From contig NZ_JACGXA010000001.1 in assembly GCF_014138045.1 (NCBI RefSeq), positions 3,209,001-3,273,000 on the forward strand: a stretch of 64,000 bases of DNA. Direction: 5' to 3'. The notes beneath the pieces were generated by a model that worked only from the letters and a program-made list of their open reading frames with translations, made no database searches and was not told the origin of the DNA. Position 1 is the first letter of the stretch. Each line of letters starts with the position of its first letter. This DNA is from Nocardioides ginsengisegetis (lineage in GTDB: Bacteria > Actinomycetota > Actinomycetes > Propionibacteriales > Nocardioidaceae). This document shows positions 53,849 through 62,245 of this stretch, one piece after another. The position numbers and the translations under genes were made by a program.

Positions 53849-54586
53849 TCACGAGGCCCCGCTGATGTAGTGCGCGGCAATCCCCTCGGGGTCGTCGCGC
53901 AGGTCGGCGGCCTCACCGGACATCACCACCCGGCCGCGGCGCATCACCTGCACCCGGTCGGCGACTGCGAGCGCTTGACGGACGTGCTGTTCCACCAGAA
54001 CGACAGCGACGCCGTCGTCGGCGGCCAGGCGCACGGCGGCCAGAAGGCGCTCGACGACGAGCGGCGCCAGCCCGAGGGACAGCTCGTCGGCGAGCAGCAC
54101 GCGAGGCTGGCCGGCCAGTACCCGGCCCAGGGCCAGCATCTGCTGCTGCCCACCGGACAGCAGGCCGACCTTCTTGGTCAGGTGCTCCTCGAGCTCCGGG
54201 AAGAACTCGAGCGCCACCTCCGGGCGGCCCCGCCCGAGCTTGAGGTTCTGCCACCCGGTGAGCTGCATGAAGACGCAGCGCTCTTCGGTGAGGAACCCCA
54301 GCCCGCGGCGGGCGCGCTGGTGCAGCGACCGGCGCCGCCCGTCGCCGTGGAAGGAGACGGTGCCGGCGATGGGCGACACCTCGCCGGCCAGCGCCAGCAA
54401 CGTCGTGGACTTGCCCGCGCCGTTCGCACCCAGGAGGGCGACGATCTCGCCCGCCCGGACGTCGAGATCGAACTCGTGGACGGCAGGCGTCCCGCCATAC
54501 CCGGCGGTCAACCCGCGGGCCTCGATGACGAACTCGCCCGCCCGGGACGGCGTCTCCGCCGTCCCGGGGGTCACTGTCTGGGTCAT
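53849..54586 (-). CDS. ABC transporter ATP-binding protein, LivF-like
   Basis: 245 residues. Walker A GANGAGKSTTLLALAG, Q-loop region LTEERCVFMQLTGWQNL, signature LSGGQQQMLALGRVLA, Walker B VLLADELSLGLAP and switch His in VEQHVRQAL. Second ATPase of the importer, five bases after the binding-protein gene. Confidence 0.93.
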   Translation of the reverse strand: MTQTVTPGTAETPSRAGEFVIEARGLTAGYGGTPAVHEFDLDVRAGEIVALLGANGAGKSTTLLALAGEVSPIAGTVSFHGDGRRRSLHQRARRGLGFLTEERCVFMQLTGWQNLKLGRGRPEVALEFFPELEEHLTKKVGLLSGGQQQMLALGRVLAGQPRVLLADELSLGLAPLVVERLLAAVRLAADDGVAVVLVEQHVRQALAVADRVQVMRRGRVVMSGEAADLRDDPEGIAAHYISGAS

Positions 54587-54591
54587 GCTGG

Positions 54592-55833
54592 CTACGAGGC
54601 TGGGGCGAGTGCGCCCCGGAGGTCGACGAGCTCGTCACCCTCGCGGACCAGCTTTCCGCCCTCGACCTTGATGTACATCGCCATGTAGTTGAAGACACGG
54701 TTCAGACCAGCGGCCGGGAACTCCGTCGCGAAGCTGAACGGCGGCGTGAAGCCCCCGGTGTCGACCGCCGTGGTGGCGTCGAGCGTCCCCTTGACGCCGG
54801 CCGCGCTGAAGTCCTCGGTCTTCTCCAGCAGTGTCGCAAAGGTGCGGTAGGCGACCCAGGTGTTCTGCATGACCGTGCCGCTCCAGCCCCCATTGGGGTC
54901 GTCGGCCAGGTCGCCGACCACCTTCTTGGCGTCATCCCAGATCGGGTCATCGGCCGGGGGGAAGCTCGACAGGGTCACCGTGCCCTCGACCGCGTCGCCG
55001 CCGTTATCCGTGACGAAGCTCGTGAGCGCGCCCGGCACCATGTAGTAGCGGGTCTTGGCTCCCAGGGACTTTGCCGCTGCGGCGATGCCGACGAACGCCT
55101 GCGGCGGGGTACTGATGACGGCGCAGTCGTAGTCGACCGTCTCCTGCGCGATGCTGCTGAAGTCGGTGGTGGTGGGCGGAATCTTGATAACGTGCGACGC
55201 CTCGGCACCTGCGTTGGCCAGACCGACGTCGACGAGCTGGGAGATCTCGCCTGCCGAGGGCAGGTCGTAGCCGACCGCCGCGACCGTTTTGCAGCCGTCG
55301 CCCGCGGCCCTGGCGCCGAGCTGAGCCAGGCCGAGCACGCCCCCCGTGAGCATGAAGCTGTTCTCGCTCGAGAGCTCGGCGGCAGAGAGCCCCGCAGGTC
55401 CGAACCACGGGATCCCGGCCTTCTCGAGGATCGGCAGCATCACGTCGCCGTTGGTGGTGAAGCCGCCCACGACCGCGGCCACGTCCTCGTCGACGGCCTG
55501 GCGGGCGCACGCCGCCGCCTTGTTGGGGTCGGCGCCATCGTTGCAGGTGATCAGCTTCAGCTCGTGGCCATTGAGGCCGCCGTGGTTGTTGATGTCAACG
55601 ACCGCGCCCTGGGCGATGTCGAGGACCGCCTTCGCGTTGAGCGTGTCGGTGTCGTAGACGGACCACGTCATCACGGTCACCGGGTCGCCCGTGAACTCGA
55701 TGTCGGAGCTCTGCGTGGGACCCTCGGAGCTGTCGTCGGAGTCGTCACTTCCCCCGCAGGCCGCGAGGCCGAGCAGCAGGGTCGCAGCGCTCACCGCGGC
55801 GAGCCCCCGGGCGCGGAACCGCGTGGTCGTCAT
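54592..55833 (-). CDS. ABC transporter substrate-binding lipoprotein (Peripla_BP_6, LivK-like)
   Basis: 413 residues. Lipoprotein signal with lipobox LLGLAACGGS. The mature part has the two-lobed ligand-binding fold: AVVDINNHGGLNGHELKLI, DEDVAAVVGGFTTNGDVMLPILEKAGIPWFGP, and YYMVPGALTSF. The ligand is unknown; amides, urea or amino acids are typical. ATG 55833 follows GGGGGGAGGG. Its ATG overlaps the stop of a small upstream ORF (ATGA). Confidence 0.93.
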   Translation of the reverse strand: MTTTRFRARGLAAVSAATLLLGLAACGGSDDSDDSSEGPTQSSDIEFTGDPVTVMTWSVYDTDTLNAKAVLDIAQGAVVDINNHGGLNGHELKLITCNDGADPNKAAACARQAVDEDVAAVVGGFTTNGDVMLPILEKAGIPWFGPAGLSAAELSSENSFMLTGGVLGLAQLGARAAGDGCKTVAAVGYDLPSAGEISQLVDVGLANAGAEASHVIKIPPTTTDFSSIAQETVDYDCAVISTPPQAFVGIAAAAKSLGAKTRYYMVPGALTSFVTDNGGDAVEGTVTLSSFPPADDPIWDDAKKVVGDLADDPNGGWSGTVMQNTWVAYRTFATLLEKTEDFSAAGVKGTLDATTAVDTGGFTPPFSFATEFPAAGLNRVFNYMAMYIKVEGGKLVREGDELVDLRGALAPAS

Positions 55834-56054
55834 CGGTTCCCTCCCCCCAGCACGGCGCTCTGCAGCCAGGCCGTCTCCCAAGCCGATGTGGTGGCGGCCA
55901 CCCCGCCGACCAGAACGTGCCCCATTCGACGTTTCGTCGATGCGCGACGCGTGTTAGCCGCAAACTCACGTTGAGTCGGGCTGGGGACTGGCGACCCCTC
56001 GTACGCCGTCGCGGTGGCGGTGCTGCCTCCGCGGGCGATTACTGCTTCGGTCAT
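55830..56054 (-). CDS. small ORF leading the LivK operon
   Basis: 74 residues from ATG 56054, preceded by GGGGAGAGAGAA. Ser/Thr/Ala-rich, with a basic centre (FAANTRRASTKRRMGHVLVGG). Its TGA overlaps the binding-protein ATG, so it may be a leader cistron that couples translation, or a small protein in its own right. No family recognised. Confidence 0.45.
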   Translation of the reverse strand: MTEAVIARGGSTATATAYEGSPVPSPTQREFAANTRRASTKRRMGHVLVGGVAATTSAWETAWLQSAVLGGGNR

Positions 56055-56132
56055 TGAGTTCTCTCTCCCCTGAACTGGGTGGTCCGAGTCCACATGTGAA
56101 TGCAATTCCTCACAGAGGGTAATTGAGTTCTC
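56053..56132. repeat. direct repeat ATTGAGTTCTC at the LivK operon start
   Basis: ATTGAGTTCTC at 56053-56063 and 56122-56132, 69 bp apart. The first copy is at the ribosome-binding region of the small ORF. Could be regulator or mRNA-level signals. Confidence 0.35.
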
Positions 56133-56269
56133 ACTCCGTGACTAGCAGAATCTTCGAATATGCGAGGCGCAAGGCCATCGCTCGCTGGATGGGAGGCATG
56201 CGGCCGCGTGTGGGATAGAGGCGAGCACACTCTCCGCCATCTCCTGCGCTGAGTCGTCACGTCATCGGG

Positions 56270-56292
56270 CGACGAGGACCTTGTCCTCGTCG
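56270..56292 (-). terminator. hairpin after the ribose-type transporter operon
   Basis: A ten-bp perfect stem (56270-56279 with 56283-56292), three-base loop, 16 bases past the permease stop. No T-tract. Confidence 0.6.
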
Positions 56293-56307
56293 CTCGGCGT
56301 GATGGGA

Positions 56308-57369
56308 CTACCGACCCGCCCGACGACGGGCGATCGAGGTGGACAGCGCGACGGCGACGATCAGCGCCGCGCCGTTGAAGGTGGGTTGGACCCAGTCGGC
56401 GGTTCCGGCCAGCACCAGTCCGTTGACGCTGACCGCCACGAACAGGACACCGAGCAGCGTGCCGAGCACGTTGAACGTGCCAGGCTTGATGGCGGTTGCA
56501 CCCAGGAAGGCCGCTGACAGGGCAGCCAATGTGTAGCCCGGGCCCACGGAGGGGTTCGCTGTCCCGGCGCGCGCGAGAAGGAGCACCCCCGCCACCCCCG
56601 AAAGACCTCCGGAGAGCACGAAGCTGGAGAGGACGTACCGATCGACTCGGAGCCCCACCAGCCGCGCCGACCCCGGGCTCACACCCACAGCCGTCAGCTG
56701 TCGCCCGTAGGGCGTCTGAGTCAGCAGATACCACACGCCCACGGCAATCACGGCCAGTGTGTAGACCGTTCGCGGCAGGCCGAGCCAGGTGCCCGACCCC
56801 AGTGCCGTGATGCTCTCCGGTATGCCGATGCTGATCACCAGGTTGGCGGTGTACAGCGAGACGAGGCCCGAGACCAGCGTCGCCGTACCGAGTGTCGCGA
56901 CGAGCGCATTGACTCCCAGCCGTGCGACGAGCACGCCGTTGAACAGCCCGACGCCGCATCCGGAGAAGATGCCGAGCGCGACGGCGAGAACAACCGGCAC
57001 GTCGTGCTCGGCCGCGGCACTCGCCGCCACGATCGACGACAGGCCCGCGATGGCGCCGACGGACAGGTCGAACTGACCGCACGTCAGCGGCAGGATCGAG
57101 GCCAGGGCGATGATCGCAACGACGGGCTCGTTGCCCAGGATGTTGCGGATGTTGGCAGCGCTCGGGAAGGTGTCGCTGGTGGGCTGGTAGACGCTGAAGA
57201 ACACGCACATCAGCGCGAACAGGAACACCAGGGCGTACTTCTCGAGAAGGGAGAGGAGCTGGGCCCGCCACGTGGGCGCGGGCGCATCTTGAGCCGGACG
57301 GCCAGCTGCCCCCGGCGAGGAGGCCGGACGTGATGGAGCAGCGGCCGCCTCGGTGGATTCGATCATCAT
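56308..57369 (-). CDS. sugar ABC transporter permease, RbsC-like
   Basis: 353 residues, eight to ten membrane segments. Family marks: NIRNILGNEPVVAIIALASILPLTCGQFDLSVGAI-type stretch, ARLGVNALVATLGT, TPYGRQLTAVGVSPGSARLVGL (cytosolic EAA-like loop) and LGATAIKPGTFNVLGTLLGV. The start overlaps the ATPase stop (ATGA). Forms the channel with the ATPase at 57,366-58,919. Confidence 0.92.
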   Translation of the reverse strand: MMIESTEAAAAPSRPASSPGAAGRPAQDAPAPTWRAQLLSLLEKYALVFLFALMCVFFSVYQPTSDTFPSAANIRNILGNEPVVAIIALASILPLTCGQFDLSVGAIAGLSSIVAASAAAEHDVPVVLAVALGIFSGCGVGLFNGVLVARLGVNALVATLGTATLVSGLVSLYTANLVISIGIPESITALGSGTWLGLPRTVYTLAVIAVGVWYLLTQTPYGRQLTAVGVSPGSARLVGLRVDRYVLSSFVLSGGLSGVAGVLLLARAGTANPSVGPGYTLAALSAAFLGATAIKPGTFNVLGTLLGVLFVAVSVNGLVLAGTADWVQPTFNGAALIVAVALSTSIARRRAGR

Positions 57370-58919
57370 GCGGGGACCTCCGTGGTCAGGTAGGACAGCT
57401 CGGTGAGCCGATCGGCAGTGATATCGGGAGCGAGCAACTCGGCCACGAGACGGCCCTCCCGGAGGACCAAGACGCGATCCGCGACGTGGGCCATCTCCTC
57501 GAAGTCCGAGGTCACCAAGAGTACGGCGGTGCCGTGGTCGGCTGCGGCGCGTACGTGTGCGTAGATGTCGGCACGAGCGCCGACGTCGACGCCCTGGGTG
57601 GGTTCGTCGAGGAGCAGGACCGCCGGATCACGGCGCAGCCACCTGGCCAGCACGACCTTCTGCTGGTTGCCACCCGACAGGGTGCCGGCCGCCGGGGCGT
57701 CGCTGTCAGGCTTGACGCCGTAGGCCGCGATCAGCGCTCTGGCATCGGTGCGTTCGGCCTTGTGGCGAAGCCTCCCGCCGCGCCAGTAGGACCGGACCAC
57801 CGATGCGGAGAGGTTCTCCCGCACCGATAGGCTGGGGAACAGACCGTCCGCTCCGCGATCTTCCGGAACCAGCGCCAGACCAGCTTTCATGGCCTGCCGG
57901 GGGCTCCGCACCCTCAGCGCCCGACCCGCGAGGGTGACAGCACCGCTGGTGACAGGTAGGTCGCCGAACAGTGCGTGGAGCAGCTCGCTGCGTCCGGACC
58001 CGAGCAGTCCCGCGACGCCGAGCACCTCCCCCCGGTGCAGGTCGAGGTCGACCCCTCGAAGGGGCCCGACCGCTAGGCCGCGGACCGACATTGCGACGTC
58101 AGTCGCGACCTGCTTGCGCTGCTCGGGGAAGACCCTGTCTAGCGGCCGTCCCACGATCATCTCGACAAGCCCCACCTCAGTGAGACCCTCCACGTCACGT
58201 GAGCCGGCGACCTGTCCGTCACGGAGCACGGTCACGCGGTCCGCAAGGTCGATCACCTCGTCGAGGCGGTGGGTCACGTAGACGATCGTCTGCCCGGCCT
58301 CGGCATAGCGGCGCAGGGCCGCGAGCAGCACGTCCACCTCCCAAGCGGGTAGTGAAGCAGTCGGCTCGTCCAGAACGAGAACGCCATCGTGGGCACCTTC
58401 GCGATCCTGCAAAGCACGCGCGATCGCGATCATGACGCGATCGGCAGGTCTCAGGGCCGCCACCAGCGTGTCGGGCGCTGCGTGGATGTGGAAGCGCTCG
58501 AGGACCTCGAGGGTGCGCCGACGCATCGAGGCACGGTCGATCCGGCCCCCGCTCGAGGTGGGGAAGCCTCGTCCGATGGCGATGTTCTCGGCCACGGTCA
58601 ACCCAGGAAAGACCGCCGGATCCTGGTGGACGAAGTGAAGCCCGCGCCGTCTCGCCTCCTCGGCCGACCAGCGTTCCGCCGGCGTCGACACACCCCCGAC
58701 CGTGATGGTGCCACCGGGATCTGCCCGGTGCACGCCCGCCAGGAGCTTGATGAGTGTCGACTTGCCGGACCCGTTGCCGCCGAGGAGGGCGTGGACCTCG
58801 CCGCGCCCCACCTCGACCGACGCGCTGGACAGGACCGTGGTGGCGCCGAACGTCTTGCTGAGGTGGGAGACGTGCAGGACGGTGTCCTGCACGCCTCCCT
58901 GGCCACCGACAGTGGTCAA
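57366..58919 (-). CDS. sugar ABC transporter ATP-binding protein, RbsA-like (two ATPase domains)
   Basis: 517 residues. Domain 1: Walker A GGNGSGKSTLIKLLAG, VLVLDEPTASLP. Its signature region reads LRPADRVMIAIARAL, in place of the usual LSxGxxQ, a degenerate signature as in many domain-1 RbsA proteins. Domain 2: atypical Walker A GLLGSGRSELLHALFG, LSGGNQQKVVLARWL, VLLLDEPTQGVDVG. TTG 58919 overlaps the binding-protein stop (TTGA); GTG 58892 is an alternative. Confidence 0.92.
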   Translation of the reverse strand: MTTVGGQGGVQDTVLHVSHLSKTFGATTVLSSASVEVGRGEVHALLGGNGSGKSTLIKLLAGVHRADPGGTITVGGVSTPAERWSAEEARRRGLHFVHQDPAVFPGLTVAENIAIGRGFPTSSGGRIDRASMRRRTLEVLERFHIHAAPDTLVAALRPADRVMIAIARALQDREGAHDGVLVLDEPTASLPAWEVDVLLAALRRYAEAGQTIVYVTHRLDEVIDLADRVTVLRDGQVAGSRDVEGLTEVGLVEMIVGRPLDRVFPEQRKQVATDVAMSVRGLAVGPLRGVDLDLHRGEVLGVAGLLGSGRSELLHALFGDLPVTSGAVTLAGRALRVRSPRQAMKAGLALVPEDRGADGLFPSLSVRENLSASVVRSYWRGGRLRHKAERTDARALIAAYGVKPDSDAPAAGTLSGGNQQKVVLARWLRRDPAVLLLDEPTQGVDVGARADIYAHVRAAADHGTAVLLVTSDFEEMAHVADRVLVLREGRLVAELLAPDITADRLTELSYLTTEVPA

Positions 58920-60148
58920 GACAGACCCCAGATGCGGAGGTAGTTCGCCTCGTAGTCCTGAAGTGGCTTCCCATCGGCACCGATGTTGCCGTCGTAGAAC
59001 GTCGTCTCGGTCGGCATCGAGGGCGAGGACGCGTCGAGGGTCTGGTTGCCGATGCCGGCGTCGACCTGCGGTTCGCCCTGGAGAAGACGGTTCATGCCGT
59101 CGATGGCGGCCCATCCGACCCATCGCGCAGGGGCCCCAGCGATCATGTCCTGGCCCTTGCCCGCGCTGACCGCGGCGAGGTTGGCGGAGAGCCCCTCGTT
59201 TCCGGTGACGAGGAGGTCGGCGTCCCGACCCGAGGCGGTCACTGCCTGAGAGATCCCCAGGGTGAGCGCGGCGTCGTAGGGGCTGTACACGACGTTGGCG
59301 TCCGGATTCTGGGTGAGCGCCGCCTCGGCCTTGGCTTGGAGCTTGCCGGTCGCCAGGTCGGCAAGGGTGTAGGGCACCTTTGCCACGATCTCGCACCCGC
59401 CACAAGCCTCGATGCGCTGGTTGAAGCCCCGGTACAGGTGCTGGGTGACGAGCAGCTCGTCCTCGGTGAACTGGATGATCTTCGCCGCACCCTCGGTCTC
59501 GGCGATCACGTAGTCCGCCACGGACTTGGCCTGGACGTTCTCAACGCGCTGCATCCAGGTCTGACCATCTTCGAAAAGCAGCTCGGCATCGAAGAGCGGC
59601 TGGCCGCCCTCACCCAGCAACGGGTCGTCACAGTCAAAGGAGTAGAACGCGAAGATGGGGATACCCGCCGTCTTGGCCTCCTCCAGCGCGCCCTTGGCTG
59701 CGATGCAGTCGATAACGTCGAGGATGATGCCGTCAGCCTTGTCGGCGATGGCGGTGCGGATGCCCTGGGCGTAGACGTCCGGGGTGCCCTTGCCGTCAAA
59801 GACGGTCACGTCCCAGCCGATCGCCTCGCCGGCCTCCTTGGCGCCCGCAGCAGGTGCTGCGCAGCCCTCGCCAGCCTCAAGACACGAGATGACCCAGATG
59901 TTCTGATCGGCGAGCGGCTTTGGGCTGCTGTCGGGTAGAGCGCGGTCAGTTCCCTGGCGATTCCGTTCCAGCGCAGCCTTGGCCTCCTTCACCACATTGC
60001 TGTCAGTGGCGCCAACGCCTGAGGTGGCGCTTCCCTCCGAGCTGCCGCAGGCGGCAAGAAGAGCCAGACACGCCGCGGCAGACACCGCCGCAAGTCGTGA
60101 TCGAGAAGCCCGGGGCCCGCCAGCACTTCTGGCAGTTCTGAGAGTCAT
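58916..60148 (-). CDS. sugar-type ABC transporter substrate-binding lipoprotein
   Basis: 410 residues. Lipobox ALLAACGSSEG. Peripla_BP_4-like lobes: QNIWVISCLEAGEG, GWDVTVFDGKGTPDVYAQGIRTAIADKADGI-type stretch, GIPIFAFYSFDCDDP, and DANVVYSPYDAALTLGISQAV. Ligand unknown; the number of cysteines (for example IEACGGCEI) is unusual for the family. AAGGAG precedes the ATG. Transcribed under regulatory element B. Confidence 0.92.
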   Translation of the reverse strand: MTLRTARSAGGPRASRSRLAAVSAAACLALLAACGSSEGSATSGVGATDSNVVKEAKAALERNRQGTDRALPDSSPKPLADQNIWVISCLEAGEGCAAPAAGAKEAGEAIGWDVTVFDGKGTPDVYAQGIRTAIADKADGIILDVIDCIAAKGALEEAKTAGIPIFAFYSFDCDDPLLGEGGQPLFDAELLFEDGQTWMQRVENVQAKSVADYVIAETEGAAKIIQFTEDELLVTQHLYRGFNQRIEACGGCEIVAKVPYTLADLATGKLQAKAEAALTQNPDANVVYSPYDAALTLGISQAVTASGRDADLLVTGNEGLSANLAAVSAGKGQDMIAGAPARWVGWAAIDGMNRLLQGEPQVDAGIGNQTLDASSPSMPTETTFYDGNIGADGKPLQDYEANYLRIWGLS

Positions 60149-60158
60149 GGTGCTCCTT

Positions 60159-60280
60159 AGTTCTCGGCCTCAGCCCGTCCCTGTGAAGCGGGCCACTTGC
60201 CGGTTTCGATGGTGGGACGAGCACGCTCAGGCCGGATACAGGAAGAGCGCAAACTTCTTCGGCGGACCCCTGCGGAATCC
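60159..60280 (-). promoter_or_regulatory. shared upstream element, copy B
   Basis: Reverse complement of this segment aligns over about 120 bases with 45,061-45,182; core 60227-60253 has one mismatch in 27 bases. It ends 11 bases before the binding-protein ATG and includes the sequence leading into its ribosome binding site. Confidence 0.75.
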
Positions 60281-60300
60281 CAGAGGGCCCTGGTGGCGGC

Positions 60301-60480
60301 GACCGCCGCGGAGGGCTACACGTCCTGCCGAGATCGCTCAACCGTCGCCGTGGCCAGCCCGTCGCCGACAGGCACGTTCGGCACGAGGAGCTGTCGCGCG
60401 ACTTCGTGCTGTCCGCCCTCGGCTGCAATCGCGTCGAGGCCGCCCAGCGTCGAGTCGTGGCTTCGTCGCGCTCGACCTTC
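60301..60480 (+). pseudogene. decayed regulator fragment with Fis-type helix-turn-helix
   Basis: One frame around 60,391 reads EELSRDFVLSALGCNRVEAAQRRV followed by SSRSTF when joined in two short pieces; NRVEAAQR...SRSTF matches the C-terminal Fis-type HTH (NRxEAAxRLGVSRSTLYR) of PucR- or NtrC-like activators, with the middle altered. No intact gene surrounds it. From 60,481 to 60,752 nothing else was recognised. Confidence 0.4.
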
Positions 60481-60752
60481 TCTCCCTGGCACTGCGAGAC
60501 GGAGACGAGATCTACCCCGGCACACGGCTCCCAGGCAGGACACCTTCGGCGAGGGTCTGGATCGAGGAGGGGGGCGCGCCCGCGGCACGGACGTGCAGAG
60601 GAAGGGAACGCGGGTCCGTCCCGGCCTAGCTGTGATGCCCAGAGACGTTGGTCGAGATCGTGCGACGAGACGATCTGAGGACGTAGACGGGTGAAGACCT
60701 CCCGGTGTGGAGTGGAGCTACCTAGGAACCGCTCCACGACCAGGAGGCCTTC

Positions 60753-61755
60753 GGGTCCCACGCTACCCGTTGCAACGCTGCCCTGACCCCGCGCGCCCGG
60801 CTCAGGCTCGCGCATCTGATCGTCGATGCCGGTTGGCCGCCGGCGCGGGCCGCCGAGCGGTACGACGTGTCATGGAGGACCGCGAAGAAGTGGGCCGACC
60901 GCTACGAGGCCGAGGGCCCGGATGGGATGTTTGACCGCTCCTCGCGTCCACATCACCAGCCGAACCGCACCCCGGCTCCGGTGGTCCGCAAGACCGTGCA
61001 CCTGCGCTGGAAGCAGCGACTCGGTCCGGTCGAGAATGGCGACCGACTCGGGATGCCGTCCTCGACGGTTCACGCGGTCCTGGTCCGCTGCCGGCTCAAC
61101 CGACTCACCCACATCGACCGCGCGACCGGCGAGCCGATCCGCCGCTACGAGCACGAGCACCCCGGCGACCTGATCCACGTCGATGTCAAGAAGCTCGGCA
61201 AGGTCCCCGACGGCGGCTGCTGGCGCTACGTCGGCCGACAACAAGGCCTGAGGAACCGGGCCGCCACGCCGGACAAGCCACGCAGCCAACACCGCAACCC
61301 GCTGATCGGGACCTGCTAGCTGCACACCGTCATCGACGACCACTCCCGGGTCGCCTACGTCGAAGCCCGCGACGACGAGACCAAAGAGACCGCGGCCGCC
61401 GTGCTGCGCAACGCGGTCGCCTGGTTCGCCGTCCGTGGCGTCACCGTCCGGCGCTTTCTGTCCGACAACGGCAGCGGCTACAGCTCCAACCTCTGGCGCC
61501 AGACATGCACCGACCTGAACATCACCCCGAAGAAGACCCGGCCCTACCGCCCGCAGACCAACGGGAAGATCGAGCGCTTCCACCGCACCCTGGCCGGAGG
61601 ACTGGGCATTCAAGACGTTCTACAACTCCGAGTCAGCCCGACTCGCCGCTCTGACAGCATGGGTCCACGAGTACAACCACCACCGGCCCCACTCGGCAAT
61701 CGGGAAGGCCGCCCTCCTCACCAGGTTGGACACCCTATCTGGGCATCACACCTAG
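60753..61755 (+). pseudogene. IS481-family transposase, broken
   Basis: HTH part ALTPRARLRLAHLIVDAGWP, AAERYDVSWRTAKKWADRY and FDRSSRPHHQPNRTP, then the DDE integrase core: HVDVKKLG (D), FLSDNGSGYSSN (D) and NGKIERFHRT (E). Three lesions are visible: no start codon before the HTH, an in-frame TAG at 61317-61319 where relatives have Tyr (GTC-stop-LHTVIDDHSR), and a +1 shift near 61,605, after which the tail (FKTFYNSESARL, HEYNHHRPHSAIGKAALL) continues in another frame to TAG 61,753. Inverted-repeat ends were not identified. Confidence 0.88.
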
Positions 61756-62017
61756 CTCGGCCTGTGGTCGCCAGCCCTTCGCGAAGCGGCCACCGCTGCA
61801 CATTGCAGGCATGACTGATCGTCGCGAGGGTTGAAGGTCATGTCCCAGAAGATCGACCACTCGATAGCGACAAGACCGCAGAGGGTGCGAGCTTGACCGG
61901 CGCGGCGAGCATGATGCGGCCCGTAGGGACGCCACAGAAGTTCGGCTCCAGACCTGACTGTCACCCGGTGGCGAGCGGTGACGAGCATCATTTCAGCAGG
62001 CTTTCTAGGGGTCCAGG
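61756..62017. other. intergenic region after the IS remnant
   Basis: 262 bases. No convincing gene, repeat or promoter seen. Confidence 0.4.
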
Positions 62018-62164
62018 TCACGATGATCGACCCTTGCGCGCGATGATCTGCTCGATGGCGGCGCGCAGCACACTGAGCAGGTCGCCGACCACTCCGAACC
62101 CATCCTCGAACCTACGGTCGGCCGTGGCGTCCGGCACGTGCATCACGCAGACGTCTGGGTTCAC
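62018..62164 (-). CDS. small ORF with strong ribosome binding site
   Basis: 48 residues from GTG 62164, with AAGGAG six bases upstream. Starts with VNPDVCVMHVP, and the second half is helical and hydrophobic on one side (GVVGDLLSVLRAAIEQIIARKG). 81 bases downstream of the acyl-CoA dehydrogenase on the same strand. Not recognised. Confidence 0.45.
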   Translation of the reverse strand: MNPDVCVMHVPDATADRRFEDGFGVVGDLLSVLRAAIEQIIARKGRSS

Positions 62165-62245
62165 GCTCGCTCTCCTTGCTGCTGATTCATCCGTCCGAGC
62201 GTGACCGCCGCAACGGGCGACGACCTCCGCAGCGGTGCGGTGCAC

